A stretch of DNA of 64,000 bases. It comes from Methylophaga pinxianii. Its GTDB lineage: Bacteria; Pseudomonadota; Gammaproteobacteria; Nitrosococcales; Methylophagaceae. The position numbers and the translations under genes are program-made. The stretch covers positions 16,660-80,659 of the forward strand of contig NZ_JAJAEO010000178.1 in assembly GCF_020447225.1 (NCBI RefSeq), read 5' to 3'. Below the pieces are notes generated by a model. That model saw only the letters and a program-made list of their open reading frames with translations, was not told where the DNA came from and did not search any database. Positions 1 to 9,805 of this stretch are shown here, one piece after another. Position 1 is the stretch's first letter. Every line of letters starts with the position of its first letter.

Positions 1-45
1 AACACCATGATAGGGGCTTTTTCTGAGCTCTCGGGAGTACAGCAG

Positions 46-813
46 ATGAACAATCTGGACTGGCATCAAATCCATGCCGCCGTATGGCGGGCGCATAGCC
101 AAAAACTCAAAGCAATCAGCCGACTGGATCCGGTCCGGCTGGATCAACTGATTGGTATTGATACTCAAAAGCAGCAGCTGGTTGAAAATACCCGTCGATT
201 TGTGGCGGGCGAAACCAGTAATCATGCGTTGTTATGGGGCGCAAGGGGAACCGGGAAATCGTCACTAATTAAAGCCGTATTAAATGAGTTTGCAGATCAG
301 GGATTACGTATTTTACAGATTGATAAGGCTGAACTGGGTTGGTTACCGGAAATTCTGGATGATCTGGAAGATAGACCATTTCGGTTTGTAATTTTTTGTG
401 ATGATTTATCGTTTGAGCCGGGGGATGATGGTTTTAAACCGCTTAAAAGTCTGCTTGAAGGCGGTCTGGAATTACCGCCGGAGCATGTGCGGATTTACGC
501 CACATCCAACCGACGACATTTGATGCCGGAGCAGCAATCAGAAAATCAGGCAAGCCGGGTAGTTGATGGGGAAGTACACTACACCGACAGTCTGGAAGAT
601 AAATTGTCACTATCTGATCGTTTTGGTCTGTGGCTGTCGTTTTACCCACCCAGCTGGGATACCTATCTGAATATGGTCGATACTTTGTTTGTGAATGTCG
701 CCGTTGATCGGGATTTTTTACATGAACAAGCCAAACAATTTGCCATGCGTCGAGCCAGTCATAGTGGCCGTACCGCTGAACAATTTTATCGGCAGTTTTT
801 GAACAGCCCCTAA
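46..813 (+). CDS. DUF815-family AAA+ ATPase
   Basis: This is a predicted cytoplasmic P-loop ATPase of the DUF815 family, whose cellular role is not established. A Walker A motif (GARGTGKS, residues 65-72) is followed by a hydrophobic strand ending in two aspartates (FVIFCDD, 114-120) that serves as Walker B, and an ATSNRRH segment typical of AAA+ sensor 1 follows. An upstream in-frame ATG at 7 exists, but GGGAG at 33-37 lies 8 bases before the ATG at 46, so I chose the shorter form of 255 residues. The stop codon overlaps, by four bases in antisense, the stop of the convergent histidine kinase gene. Family assignment is confident; function is unknown. Confidence 0.85.
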   Translation: MNNLDWHQIHAAVWRAHSQKLKAISRLDPVRLDQLIGIDTQKQQLVENTRRFVAGETSNHALLWGARGTGKSSLIKAVLNEFADQGLRILQIDKAELGWLPEILDDLEDRPFRFVIFCDDLSFEPGDDGFKPLKSLLEGGLELPPEHVRIYATSNRRHLMPEQQSENQASRVVDGEVHYTDSLEDKLSLSDRFGLWLSFYPPSWDTYLNMVDTLFVNVAVDRDFLHEQAKQFAMRRASHSGRTAEQFYRQFLNSP

Positions 814-2105
814 TCTGATTGTTCAGGCTGGAGGTCAATAATCACATCATGACCATTATCGTTGGCAATATTCTGATAAGACCACCCGAGTTTATCAGTC
901 AGTTGCGCGGTCAGTTGTAGGCCGAGACCAAAGCCAAGCTCGGTAGGTGAAACATCCATATCATTGCTGTACTGTCGATTTATAATACTGATACGGGAGC
1001 CCTGCTGGTTAATAATGACCTGACCTTCCCACGTATGTTGGAAGGCATTACGAATCAGGTTGCCTAGAACGATTTTTGCTGCCACAACACTTATCGCGCA
1101 GGTGTACGGATGAGTTTGCATAACCAGCTCAACCGTTTTATCACGCAGCAAATAACGTAATTCTTCAGTAATCTCAAATAGTAACTGCGCTATATCAACG
1201 TTTGATTCAGGCAGTTTTTCGTTATCCTCACGACTTAACCATAGTAGCGTTTCAGTCAGGTGTTGCATGGTAAGACTGGCACGATCAATTCTATCGGCAA
1301 TGTCCTGTTGCATTGGATTCAAAGTCGAAGCAGTCTGCTGTAAGACTTTATATTGCAATTCAATATTGTTACGAATGACACTGATAGGTGTCCTGAGTTC
1401 ATGACTGGTATAACGCAGGAAACGGTGTTCACGATCCAGACTGCGTTGCACAGATGACAGACTGTTCTGGATAAGTTTTGCCATCTCATTCAGTTCCGGG
1501 TACATAAAATCCGGTGCTGGCTGAGAGAGATTTTCGGGAGTCAGGGATTGCGTCCAACTATGTAAACGACCAACTGGAGCTGAGATACTGCGCATTAACC
1601 CCCAGGTTATCAGCATTAACGAGACGGCGATTAACGCACTGACACCTAATAGTAGACGCATGCTGTCGGCCATATTACGGCTCATCAAGCTGGAAACATT
1701 TTCTCGAGACAGAACCCGGCTGATGTAGACCGACTGATCTGCCAAATCTACTTTAAGCGCAAAATATACTTTATCGGGTCGTTCTAACCAATGTGAATCA
1801 TCTTGTTTTACCAGTGTGCCGCTTTGTAATGGCGGTCCATTAAAAACCTGACGAATCTCCAAGGGTTGTGCGTCCCATTGTCTGGAAAGCTGACTGCCAC
1901 GGAAATTGACCAGCTCATCCTCTGCCAATGGTTGGTTGCTGGCCAGATAGGTCAACGCTGCATTTTCCATTCCGCCCGTAACAATATTATCCATACCCCG
2001 AAAAAACAGATGGGCACTGAGCAGGGAATAGCCCAGTACAATGGTACCGCCGAATGCTAAAAAGCTAACAGTAATAAGGCGTTTAAGCGTTATATTAACT
2101 TTCAT
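810..2105 (-). CDS. Sensor histidine kinase of the RND efflux operon
   Basis: This is a membrane sensor kinase, the last gene of the minus-strand efflux operon, and it overlaps the response regulator gene by 11 bases. It has two membrane segments (about 10-32 and 150-172) around a periplasmic sensor domain of roughly 115 residues, a HAMP linker, a HisKA domain with the phospho-acceptor His235 in HELRTP, and an ATPase domain with the N box (Asn353) and a G2 box GFGLGL (391-396). The usual DxGxG G1 box is not visible; that stretch (371-380) reads as an isoleucine-rich strand followed by NRQYS. It most likely senses envelope damage or a pump substrate. Kinase identity is certain, the ligand unknown. 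Confidence 0.9.
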   Translation of the reverse strand: MKVNITLKRLITVSFLAFGGTIVLGYSLLSAHLFFRGMDNIVTGGMENAALTYLASNQPLAEDELVNFRGSQLSRQWDAQPLEIRQVFNGPPLQSGTLVKQDDSHWLERPDKVYFALKVDLADQSVYISRVLSRENVSSLMSRNMADSMRLLLGVSALIAVSLMLITWGLMRSISAPVGRLHSWTQSLTPENLSQPAPDFMYPELNEMAKLIQNSLSSVQRSLDREHRFLRYTSHELRTPISVIRNNIELQYKVLQQTASTLNPMQQDIADRIDRASLTMQHLTETLLWLSREDNEKLPESNVDIAQLLFEITEELRYLLRDKTVELVMQTHPYTCAISVVAAKIVLGNLIRNAFQHTWEGQVIINQQGSRISIINRQYSNDMDVSPTELGFGLGLQLTAQLTDKLGWSYQNIANDNGHDVIIDLQPEQSD

Positions 2106-2772
2106 TGTCAGCTCTTATGGCAATACCCACCCCTGGCAAGGTGTGTAATAGTGTTGTTTCAAAACCACCATCAATGGTTTTACGCAAATGATGCAGATGC
2201 ACTTTCAAACTGTCGCTGTCTGGTACTTCCTCGCCCCAGATAGCTATCTCCAGACGTTGGCGGCTAACCACATTGGGGGATTCGCGTAAAAGCAATTCCA
2301 ACATTCGCCAGCCGATAGGGGATAAATGCAAATTTATATCTGCCCGGCTTAATTGACGTTGTTGCAGATTCATTTGCAGATCACCGCAACGTAACAGTTG
2401 CGTCTGACCACTGCGTCTTCGCGATAATGCATCAATGCGCATCACCAATTCTTTCAGCTCAAAAGGCTTTACCAGATAATCATCTGTACCAGCAGCAAAA
2501 CCAGCTTGTTTATCAGTCAATTGATCTCGTGCGGTCAGCATTAATACCGGGATATCGGAACCGTCATTACGCAAACGCTCACATACGGTTAACCCGTCAA
2601 TACGGGGCAGATTCAGATCCAGCAGTAACACATCATAATAATTCTGCTGTAACAAATTTAATCCCGCGGCACCATTACTGGCATGATCACAGCTGATCGC
2701 TTCCAGTTGCAGATAATCCATCACGGTTTGTGCAAGATCGAGATCATCTTCAATCAGTAATACACTAATCAT
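2095..2772 (-). CDS. OmpR-family response regulator of the RND efflux operon
   Basis: This is a two-domain DNA-binding response regulator of 225 residues. The receiver domain has the acidic pair at 9-10 and the phospho-acceptor Asp52 in LLLDLNLPRIDG; the C-terminal part is a winged helix of the OmpR/PhoB type. It overlaps the pump gene by four bases upstream and the kinase gene by 11 bases downstream, so the three are almost surely translated from one mRNA. The parsimonious reading is that it activates its own operon in response to the partner kinase. Target sites were not identified. Confidence 0.93.
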   Translation of the reverse strand: MISVLLIEDDLDLAQTVMDYLQLEAISCDHASNGAAGLNLLQQNYYDVLLLDLNLPRIDGLTVCERLRNDGSDIPVLMLTARDQLTDKQAGFAAGTDDYLVKPFELKELVMRIDALSRRRSGQTQLLRCGDLQMNLQQRQLSRADINLHLSPIGWRMLELLLRESPNVVSRQRLEIAIWGEEVPDSDSLKVHLHHLRKTIDGGFETTLLHTLPGVGIAIRADNES

Positions 2773-5700
2773 CGGGATGGTCCTTGTTCGGTTGCCGGAA
2801 GGATCACTTTGCTTCCTCGATGAAAATACTGCATCACATCATGTTGAATCATTAACAACAACGGAATCAATATCAGTGTTATAAATGTTGCAAACATAAT
2901 GCCGTAAGCCAATGACACAGCCGCCGGAATCAGAAACTGTGCCTGTCTTGAAGTTTCACCTAACAGCGGCATCAATCCAGCAAAAGTGGTGAAGGATGTC
3001 AGCAAAACTGCCCTCAACCGATCTCTGGCCGACAACAGGATAGCTTGCTTCACATCTGTATATTCCTGTTTTAAATCATTAAATCTCGATACCAGTAGTA
3101 AACTGTCATTCACCACCACACCACTCAGCGCAATGATGCCATTGAGTGAAAGAATACCCAACGACAGATCATTCATCCAGTGACCCAGCAAGGCGCCGAC
3201 AATACCAAAGGGGATAGCCGTCATAATCAATACCGGTTGAATATACGATTTCAACGGAATGGCCAGCAGCATATAAATACCCAGCATGGCCAACAAAAAG
3301 AGCTTTAGCATGGAAGATTGAGTTTCTTCCTGTTCGGCCGCCTCACCGGCAAAATATATTGTCAGACCGGGATATTTGGCTTCCAGTTGGGGCACCACAT
3401 CACGTTTTAACTGAGCGACAAATTCTGTGACGGACAGTAAGTCCTTATCCACATCGGCGGATAGGTAAATGGCTCGTTTGGCATCTATCCGGGTAATACT
3501 GTCACGGGTAAAACCATAGCTGACATCGGCGACACTGGATAGCGGGATAACCGTGCCATCTTCAAGGCGAACTCTGGAGTTCAATACATCCGCAGGGTTT
3601 TGTCGATCGGCTTCAGGATATCGAACCTTCACCTCGATCTCATCACTGTTACGTTGGTAGCGCTGCACAACTTGTCCTGAAAAGCCCTGCAGGATTTGCC
3701 TGGCAAGCTCATCCGTGCTCAATCCCAATGCGCGTCCCTGTTGATTAAGCTTAAGTTGTAATTGTGGCTGACCCGGTTGCAAATTATCTTCTAAGCCAAT
3801 GATGCCCGGCATCGGTTCCAGTAATTTGTATAGTTCGGCACCTGCCAGAGTCAGCACATCATCATCGTTAGAGCGTAGCTCCACTCGCAAAGCATCATCT
3901 GCCTGACGTCCACTTTGAATGCGCAAGCTGCGAACGGCTTCCGGCATGCCAACACGCTTTTCCCATTCGCGACGGAATTCCACCAAATCATAGGGAGAAT
4001 CTGCAGCTAATTCTACGGTTACCCCACCACTATGATCCGCTTGCGAAAGCAATTGAAGATTGGCGATACCGCTTTTTTGAGAATCAGTTTCTGTCCGCAA
4101 AGCTTTATCAGTTTCATAGGCAGTACTTTCAAGCAGCATCAGCGTTTCATGGGTACGACCAAAGCTGACATCTTTATGCATGGCGATGTTGGCTCGTACG
4201 GTATCTCCTGGAATGGACGGAAAAAAGCTCATCCGAATACTGCCATTAAATGGCATGGAGAAAACGATGATAAATATCATGATAAATACCATCACCAAGC
4301 CATAACGAAACCGTAAACCAAATTCTATGGCTGGCTGATAAATTTTTTCAGCAAACCACTGCAATCCGTTATCCGCTCCATACTGTACTTTTCGCCATCC
4401 ACTGGCGAGAATATTTTGTGATGGTGTTTTATGAGTATTTAAATGCGCTAAATGCGCCGGTAGAATCAGCTTGGATTCAATCAGCGACATTATTAGTGCT
4501 ATCGCTACGACTGCTGCAAACTGCGAATAGAGCTCACCCAGTCGACCTTCAATTTGTGACAGGGCAAAAAAAGCTACCACGGTGGTAAATACGCCAAACA
4601 TGGTCGGTACAGCGACTCGCATAGTGCCTTTGATAGTATTACGTAAAGTATCCCCTTCGCTGGAGCGGACACTGTAGATACTTTCTCCCACCACCACGGC
4701 ATCATCAACAATAATGCCCAGCGCCATCAGAAACCCGAAAGTGGTAAACGAGTTGAGTGATAAACCTGCATAGGAATCACCCATAAAAAATAACGTCCCG
4801 AGAAACACAAAAGGCAGTCCCATAGCGACCCAGAATGCCACCGTCAGATTTAAAAACACTGCAAGTAATACAAAAACCAGCACGATGCCGGTCAGAGCAT
4901 TTTTAATCAATAAGTTCAAGCGATCCATGATGCTGGTACTGCGGTCATACCAGGTTGCCAGTTCAACTTGATCTGGCAGTCTATGGCTGTTTTGCCAGAC
5001 TTCCACAACGTCATAGGCATCTGCCACAGAATCAGCGATATCATCGAGGCCAGTGGTCACCACCTGCACTCCGATACTTTCTTTCGCCTGAAATCTTGAC
5101 AATATGGACGTGTCATCATCAAAGCTGTCAAGAATTGTCGCCACATCACCCAGTAAGATCTGTTGCCCGTTAGCACCTGTAACTAAAGGGATCTTTGCAA
5201 AATCTTCTTTCAGATAGGCTTGTTCGGATGCATTGAGTTGCAGATAAATATTTTCATTGCGTAGTACCGCAGTTAACGGTGTCGAGGAATTGGTGTTAAT
5301 GGCATTTTCAACGTCCGTTAATGACAGGCCATAGGATTGCAAACGGCCGTCATCAATTTCGATCATCATCATCGGATCCAGCCAACCGGAAATGGTGACT
5401 CGGTTAATAGTTGACTTGGTCAGTAAATCTGCTTTCAATGATTCGGCAAGTTGCTGAAGTGTATGGCGATCTGTGTCACCATAAAGTTGCAACCAGATGG
5501 CATGCTCTTCACGTTCAGCTTTACTGATGACCGGGTTTTTTGCTTCGGTTGGAAAGGTGGAAATCGCGTCTACCTGTGCTTTTACATCGCGCATCAAGGT
5601 ATCAAGATCATAACCGCTTTGCATTTCAACTGTGACGGTCACCCCACTGCGAGTCGACTCACTGGTAATGGTTTTGATGCCAATGATGCCTTCCAACTGC

Positions 5701-5924
5701 TCTTCAATTTTGATTGCCAGACCTTCCTCTGATAATTTTGCCGAGCCGCTATCATAAGAAACTGAAATGGTCAGGCTGTCTGGCTCACTGCTTGGAAAGG
5801 CTTCTTTACGTAGATCTCCCACGGACATTAATCCAAGGATAATCACCACCAGCATTAATAAGTTTGCTGCGACCGGGTTGGTGGCAAACCAGCCAATCAC
5901 TCCGCTACGACCAGTCTTACTCAT
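2769..5924 (-). CDS. RND multidrug efflux permease (AcrB/HAE1-like)
   Basis: This is a proton-driven inner-membrane exporter of the resistance-nodulation-division superfamily, 1051 residues, the normal length. The N-terminal helix (10-32), a large periplasmic loop, a helix bundle with the proton-relay pair Asp407-Asp408 (GIIVDDAVVVGE), a second periplasmic loop and a second bundle are all present. A TTG at 5939 is possible, but the ATG at 5924 has GAGG nine bases upstream and the family usually begins a few residues before the first helix. The gene overlaps the fusion-protein gene by eight bases and the regulator gene by four. Substrates cannot be inferred from sequence; metal-specific CusA signatures are not seen. 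Confidence 0.93.
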   Translation of the reverse strand: MSKTGRSGVIGWFATNPVAANLLMLVVIILGLMSVGDLRKEAFPSSEPDSLTISVSYDSGSAKLSEEGLAIKIEEQLEGIIGIKTITSESTRSGVTVTVEMQSGYDLDTLMRDVKAQVDAISTFPTEAKNPVISKAEREEHAIWLQLYGDTDRHTLQQLAESLKADLLTKSTINRVTISGWLDPMMMIEIDDGRLQSYGLSLTDVENAINTNSSTPLTAVLRNENIYLQLNASEQAYLKEDFAKIPLVTGANGQQILLGDVATILDSFDDDTSILSRFQAKESIGVQVVTTGLDDIADSVADAYDVVEVWQNSHRLPDQVELATWYDRSTSIMDRLNLLIKNALTGIVLVFVLLAVFLNLTVAFWVAMGLPFVFLGTLFFMGDSYAGLSLNSFTTFGFLMALGIIVDDAVVVGESIYSVRSSEGDTLRNTIKGTMRVAVPTMFGVFTTVVAFFALSQIEGRLGELYSQFAAVVAIALIMSLIESKLILPAHLAHLNTHKTPSQNILASGWRKVQYGADNGLQWFAEKIYQPAIEFGLRFRYGLVMVFIMIFIIVFSMPFNGSIRMSFFPSIPGDTVRANIAMHKDVSFGRTHETLMLLESTAYETDKALRTETDSQKSGIANLQLLSQADHSGGVTVELAADSPYDLVEFRREWEKRVGMPEAVRSLRIQSGRQADDALRVELRSNDDDVLTLAGAELYKLLEPMPGIIGLEDNLQPGQPQLQLKLNQQGRALGLSTDELARQILQGFSGQVVQRYQRNSDEIEVKVRYPEADRQNPADVLNSRVRLEDGTVIPLSSVADVSYGFTRDSITRIDAKRAIYLSADVDKDLLSVTEFVAQLKRDVVPQLEAKYPGLTIYFAGEAAEQEETQSSMLKLFLLAMLGIYMLLAIPLKSYIQPVLIMTAIPFGIVGALLGHWMNDLSLGILSLNGIIALSGVVVNDSLLLVSRFNDLKQEYTDVKQAILLSARDRLRAVLLTSFTTFAGLMPLLGETSRQAQFLIPAAVSLAYGIMFATFITLILIPLLLMIQHDVMQYFHRGSKVILPATEQGPSR

Positions 5925-7086
5925 CGTTGCCCACCTCAATAGGGGTCACAGTCATGCCTTCTACATAGCTGCTGATAGGTTGTAACAAAATTTGTTGCGG
6001 CAGATCACTCAGTTCTTCCGGTGGATTAATATAGATGTGGTTTTCGTCACTGAAGACCGGTGAGGCTGAAAATTTCGCCAGATTATTTTCACCGCTGACA
6101 TACCATATCTCACCGCGTTGACTGAGACTGGTGGGGGGAACCTGCCAGAGATTATCCATCTCACGCCCGCCCAGACTGACTTTGACAAAGACACCAGGAT
6201 AAATAGCAGGCTGCTTATCTAACGGTTTTTCCACCCCGACGATTAATGAACGTTGGCGTGTTGTGCCATCAAGATGTTGCTCAACACGCAAGACTTCACC
6301 TTGCCAAGAGGCAGAGCCTTCAACTGCAGATAAACTGACTGGCCATTCACCCGTTAACAACACGTTGGCATCAGGAAGGCTCTGCCACTCACGATCTGAC
6401 AGCGAGACTTTTACTTCAACCCAGTCCGTGCTGTACAACGAAGCAACCTGGGTTCCGGTTTGCAGATAACTGCCAGGCGATACATCACGGGTAATAACTA
6501 ATGCGTCAAAAGGTGCACTGATAATGCTTTGTTGCAGATCTTTTTCAGCACTTGCTAATAGCGCCTCAGCGTTTGCAACACTGGCTTCGGCGCTGGCCAG
6601 TTGTGGCACACGTAATACCAGTTCCGAGTCAGGCTCTCCATCCAGACCAGAGGCAAGCCATTCTGCTTGCGCCTGCAAGCCCTGACGTTCTTCTTGCATC
6701 AAGGCAAGTCTCGCCTCTGCCAATTGCTGTTTGGCCGCCGCGACGGCGGCACGATAATCGCTGTTTTCCAGCCGCAGCATTTGTTCACCTTTTTTGAGGC
6801 GAAAGCCTGTTTCAAACTGTGGTGATATTTGTTCGACTTGTCCTGCTACCTGGGTTGTCAGAGCTATCGAGTAATGAGGTTCTGTAGCACCGAACGCACT
6901 AATGCGGGATTGATAGCGACCAGGGGTGACCGTTTTTACGGAAACTTCCGGACTGATGATCTGGACTTGTTTGATGGGCAATGGTCTGTTGGCATAAGTG
7001 TCGATCATCTGTTGTATTATCAGATAAACAGCTATTAATCCAATCACCGAGCAAATAAAGACAATCCATTGAAAACGCTTGGTCAT
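5917..7086 (-). CDS. RND efflux periplasmic adaptor (membrane fusion protein)
   Basis: This is an HlyD/AcrA-type periplasmic adaptor of 389 residues that links the inner-membrane pump to the outer-membrane channel. It has an uncleaved-looking N-terminal membrane anchor (about 8-27), a lipoyl-like half (TTQVAGQVEQISPQF), a helical hairpin rich in Ala, Gln and Glu (about 110-185), the second lipoyl half (SAPFDALVITRDVSPG) and beta-barrel domains. It overlaps the preceding outer-membrane gene by four bases and the next pump gene by eight. The absence of a lipobox suggests that it is anchored by a transmembrane helix and not by lipid. Confidence 0.92.
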   Translation of the reverse strand: MTKRFQWIVFICSVIGLIAVYLIIQQMIDTYANRPLPIKQVQIISPEVSVKTVTPGRYQSRISAFGATEPHYSIALTTQVAGQVEQISPQFETGFRLKKGEQMLRLENSDYRAAVAAAKQQLAEARLALMQEERQGLQAQAEWLASGLDGEPDSELVLRVPQLASAEASVANAEALLASAEKDLQQSIISAPFDALVITRDVSPGSYLQTGTQVASLYSTDWVEVKVSLSDREWQSLPDANVLLTGEWPVSLSAVEGSASWQGEVLRVEQHLDGTTRQRSLIVGVEKPLDKQPAIYPGVFVKVSLGGREMDNLWQVPPTSLSQRGEIWYVSGENNLAKFSASPVFSDENHIYINPPEELSDLPQQILLQPISSYVEGMTVTPIEVGNDE

Positions 7087-8453
7087 GCTTTTGCCTCCAG
7101 CCCCAATGCCAGACCTAAGGAAATTCGATTGAGCAAACGTTGATAAATCAGATCATCTAACTGTGCTTGCAAATCGTAGGTCTGTTGTTGAACGGTTAAC
7201 AGGTCAAGAATATTCAGCAGCCCACTTCGATAATTGGCCTGATATTGCTGCAAATTATTTTCAGCGCTGGCAAGTGCCGTTTCAATATGTTGCTGACGTT
7301 TCACCAGGGCCTGCTCTTGACTGATTGCCTGCTCAACTTCCGTCACCGCGTTGAGTAACGTGTCACGATATTGCTGATAGAGAATAGCGGTGTCCAATTC
7401 ACTGATTTCTGCTGCAGCGCGTAATTGTCCGCCCTGATACAACGGTGCTGTTAATTGTCCCAGTAAACTCCAGACAGGAGCGGTAAATAAACTTGCGCGA
7501 GGAGAGCTGCCCACATCTTCCAGAACCGCTTGTAAACTCAGACTGGGTAACAAATCTTTGTAGGCGACCTCGGTTCGTGCACTGGAAGCTTCAATAGCTG
7601 CATACGCAGCGAGCAGATCCGGACGACGATTTAAAGTTTGCAGGGGCAGATCAATTTCGGGAATAGCGACCTCTGGATATTCTGTTGGTAGCTCAAATTC
7701 CGGATTATCAACCTGTCCAATCAGAGTTTTGAGCTGGATATATTGTTGACGATAAACTTCCTTCAAACTTTCAATGCTGGCCGACGAGGTCGCGACAGCA
7801 CTTCGGGCACTGTCAAGGTCCTCTAACGTCCCCAAGCCTTGCCGATAACGTTGCACAATAAAGCTTTCAGTTTGCTGCAAACTGGCATTACGCTGTTGTT
7901 CTATGTCAATGGCTCTCTGTTGGGCGATGAGGGTTAACCATACTTGCATCACTTCAGCAGCCAAGGTATCACGGGCAGATTGATACAAAAGGCTTTGTTC
8001 AGTGATATCCAGATCTGCAGCTCGTTCGTTATCTGCCAGTTTTCCCCATAAATCAGCTTGCCAGCTGACACTGACATCAGCCCCAAAACTGGCTTCATTG
8101 TCACGGCTATTGAGTGCTGAAATGCCGGCACTGATAAAAGGCCGTTTTTCGCCCGCAGCTTGTACCAGCTGAGATTGACGAATTTGCAGGGTTAACAGTG
8201 TTTGCTGCAAGCCGGGGTTGGATTGCATGGCGATCTGCAGCAAGTCCTCAAACATATCGCTATCTACCAGATCATTTAGATATGCCACATTAGTTTGTTG
8301 TGAGAGTGTTTGCCATTCTGGCACCTGCTGTTGTTCAGCAGTTATCAATCTATCGTAATCGGGTTGCTCTGGCGTCATGCTGCATGCCGTAAGCAACAGT
8401 AATGGCAGAATCGTCAGTGTTTTGAGGCTTCTATCTGGCTTGGTCACGTTCAC
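7083..8453 (-). CDS. Outer-membrane efflux lipoprotein (NodT/OprM-like)
   Basis: This is a TolC-superfamily outer-membrane channel subunit of 456 residues and the first gene of the efflux operon. The N terminus is a lipoprotein signal ending LLTAC with the lipidated Cys24; two homologous halves of long amphipathic helices follow, as in OprM/NodT proteins. The start is a GTG at 8453; another in-frame GTG two codons later has AGG five bases before it and could be used instead. The promoter should be in the 72 bases upstream, or the operon may be continued from the MFS gene, which is on the same strand. Confidence 0.9.
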   Translation of the reverse strand: MNVTKPDRSLKTLTILPLLLLTACSMTPEQPDYDRLITAEQQQVPEWQTLSQQTNVAYLNDLVDSDMFEDLLQIAMQSNPGLQQTLLTLQIRQSQLVQAAGEKRPFISAGISALNSRDNEASFGADVSVSWQADLWGKLADNERAADLDITEQSLLYQSARDTLAAEVMQVWLTLIAQQRAIDIEQQRNASLQQTESFIVQRYRQGLGTLEDLDSARSAVATSSASIESLKEVYRQQYIQLKTLIGQVDNPEFELPTEYPEVAIPEIDLPLQTLNRRPDLLAAYAAIEASSARTEVAYKDLLPSLSLQAVLEDVGSSPRASLFTAPVWSLLGQLTAPLYQGGQLRAAAEISELDTAILYQQYRDTLLNAVTEVEQAISQEQALVKRQQHIETALASAENNLQQYQANYRSGLLNILDLLTVQQQTYDLQAQLDDLIYQRLLNRISLGLALGLEAKA

Positions 8454-8525
8454 CTGGTATCACGCTCCCTAATAAATGGGTGTCTATGTGACAGCCAATT
8501 TAGTGACCAGAGGGTTAAAACAAGG

Positions 8526-9758
8526 TTAACAGCCAGTTTTATTTGCTGGAAAGTGTTTGCAGCTATGCAAAATAAGTGTTTTTAATGTCAGGCCGGCAAT
8601 TGCACAGCCAGTCATTACAGTGATCATTGGCCATAAACTGCCATCGCCAAGAGAACTGACCAGTAGACCACTGGCGGCACCGGATAAAAATCCAAAAGAA
8701 CCAAGCACTGCGGTGGCGGTGGCACTGCTGCGTGGAAAGAACTCCACGGTGCTGGCGATGGCGTTCGATACGATAAGTGCTTGTGAACTAATAAATACCA
8801 TGATGCCCATCACAATCATACTTAATGCCGGAGCGGGGCTGATCACAATATAAAACAGCATCATCAATCCGGTAACTACCTGCAGGATTTGTCCCAGTCT
8901 TAACAAACAAGGCGGATCGTAATAATGTAAAAGCCGAACATTAATACGATTCACCACAATCATCATTAATACATTAATGCCAAACAAAAATGGATAAACC
9001 GACGCAGACACATCAAAATACACCATATATACCGAGGGTGAAGCTGTAATAAAGCTGAACAAGCCACCATAAGTGAAACTCTGTGCCGCGAGATAGGCCA
9101 ACGCTTTACGATGTGAAAGAACTTCATAGTAGCGCCGTAGTGCAGAGGTCTTATGTGTCGATATTTGTCGCGTTTCTGGTAATAAGCGATGCAGCAGTAG
9201 CCCAATCAGTAAAGCATAGACGAACAAAACAATAAAAATGGAATGCCAACCGGCGAGGTATAAACAAAGTGTTCCGATAAGCGGAGCGATTAGTGGGGCA
9301 ATCATCATGATAATTGCCATATGCGACAGATAGCGGGCACTGTCACGGCCGCTGCTAATATCCCGAATTACCGCTGAGGAATTCACTATTGCCATACCCC
9401 CACCAATAGCCTGAACTACTCGCCATCCCCACAAACCATGCAATGTATGACTGAGCACAATGCCCATACTGGCAATACAAAATAAGATCAGACCCACAAA
9501 GATGATACGTCTGCGCCCGAAGTGATCGGACAAAGGGCCACCGGTTAACTGTCCAACGGCAAAACCGGCTAAAAATAAACTTAGTGATAATTCAATATCA
9601 TGAATGCTGACAGCAAACTCCGAGGCCATTAATGGCATGGCCGGCAAGTAAGCATCAATAGCCAAGGGGGCAATCGCCGTTAATCCTGCCAGTAACAGGA
9701 TAAGCTGTGCCACATTATGGCTGATGGTAGCTGCTTGTTTCTCTATATTTTCAGCCAA
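8526..9758 (-). CDS. Bcr/CflA-family MFS drug exporter
   Basis: This is a 12-helix major facilitator of 410 residues belonging to the Bcr/CflA drug-resistance branch. The start of the first helix contains APLAIDAYLPAMP and the loop between helices 2 and 3 contains GPLSDHFGRRR, both characteristic of that branch; Arg in the helix 4 region (WRVVQAIGGG) is also conserved. It lies 72 bases upstream of the RND operon on the same strand, so it might be co-transcribed with it, but no overlap supports this. Substrates of family members include bicyclomycin, chloramphenicol and small metabolites; the substrate here is unknown. Confidence 0.9.
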   Translation of the reverse strand: MAENIEKQAATISHNVAQLILLLAGLTAIAPLAIDAYLPAMPLMASEFAVSIHDIELSLSLFLAGFAVGQLTGGPLSDHFGRRRIIFVGLILFCIASMGIVLSHTLHGLWGWRVVQAIGGGMAIVNSSAVIRDISSGRDSARYLSHMAIIMMIAPLIAPLIGTLCLYLAGWHSIFIVLFVYALLIGLLLHRLLPETRQISTHKTSALRRYYEVLSHRKALAYLAAQSFTYGGLFSFITASPSVYMVYFDVSASVYPFLFGINVLMMIVVNRINVRLLHYYDPPCLLRLGQILQVVTGLMMLFYIVISPAPALSMIVMGIMVFISSQALIVSNAIASTVEFFPRSSATATAVLGSFGFLSGAASGLLVSSLGDGSLWPMITVMTGCAIAGLTLKTLILHSCKHFPANKTGC

Positions 9759-9805
9759 TATTTTTCCTTTGGTTGTAAGCCAATCAGAGATATCGCCTTA
9801 TGACT

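Noticed and set aside
443-838. Long minus-strand open frames opposite real genes (for example here, and at 26341-26985)
   Set aside because: They lie antisense to well-supported genes and have low-complexity or Ser/Arg-rich translations typical of shadows.
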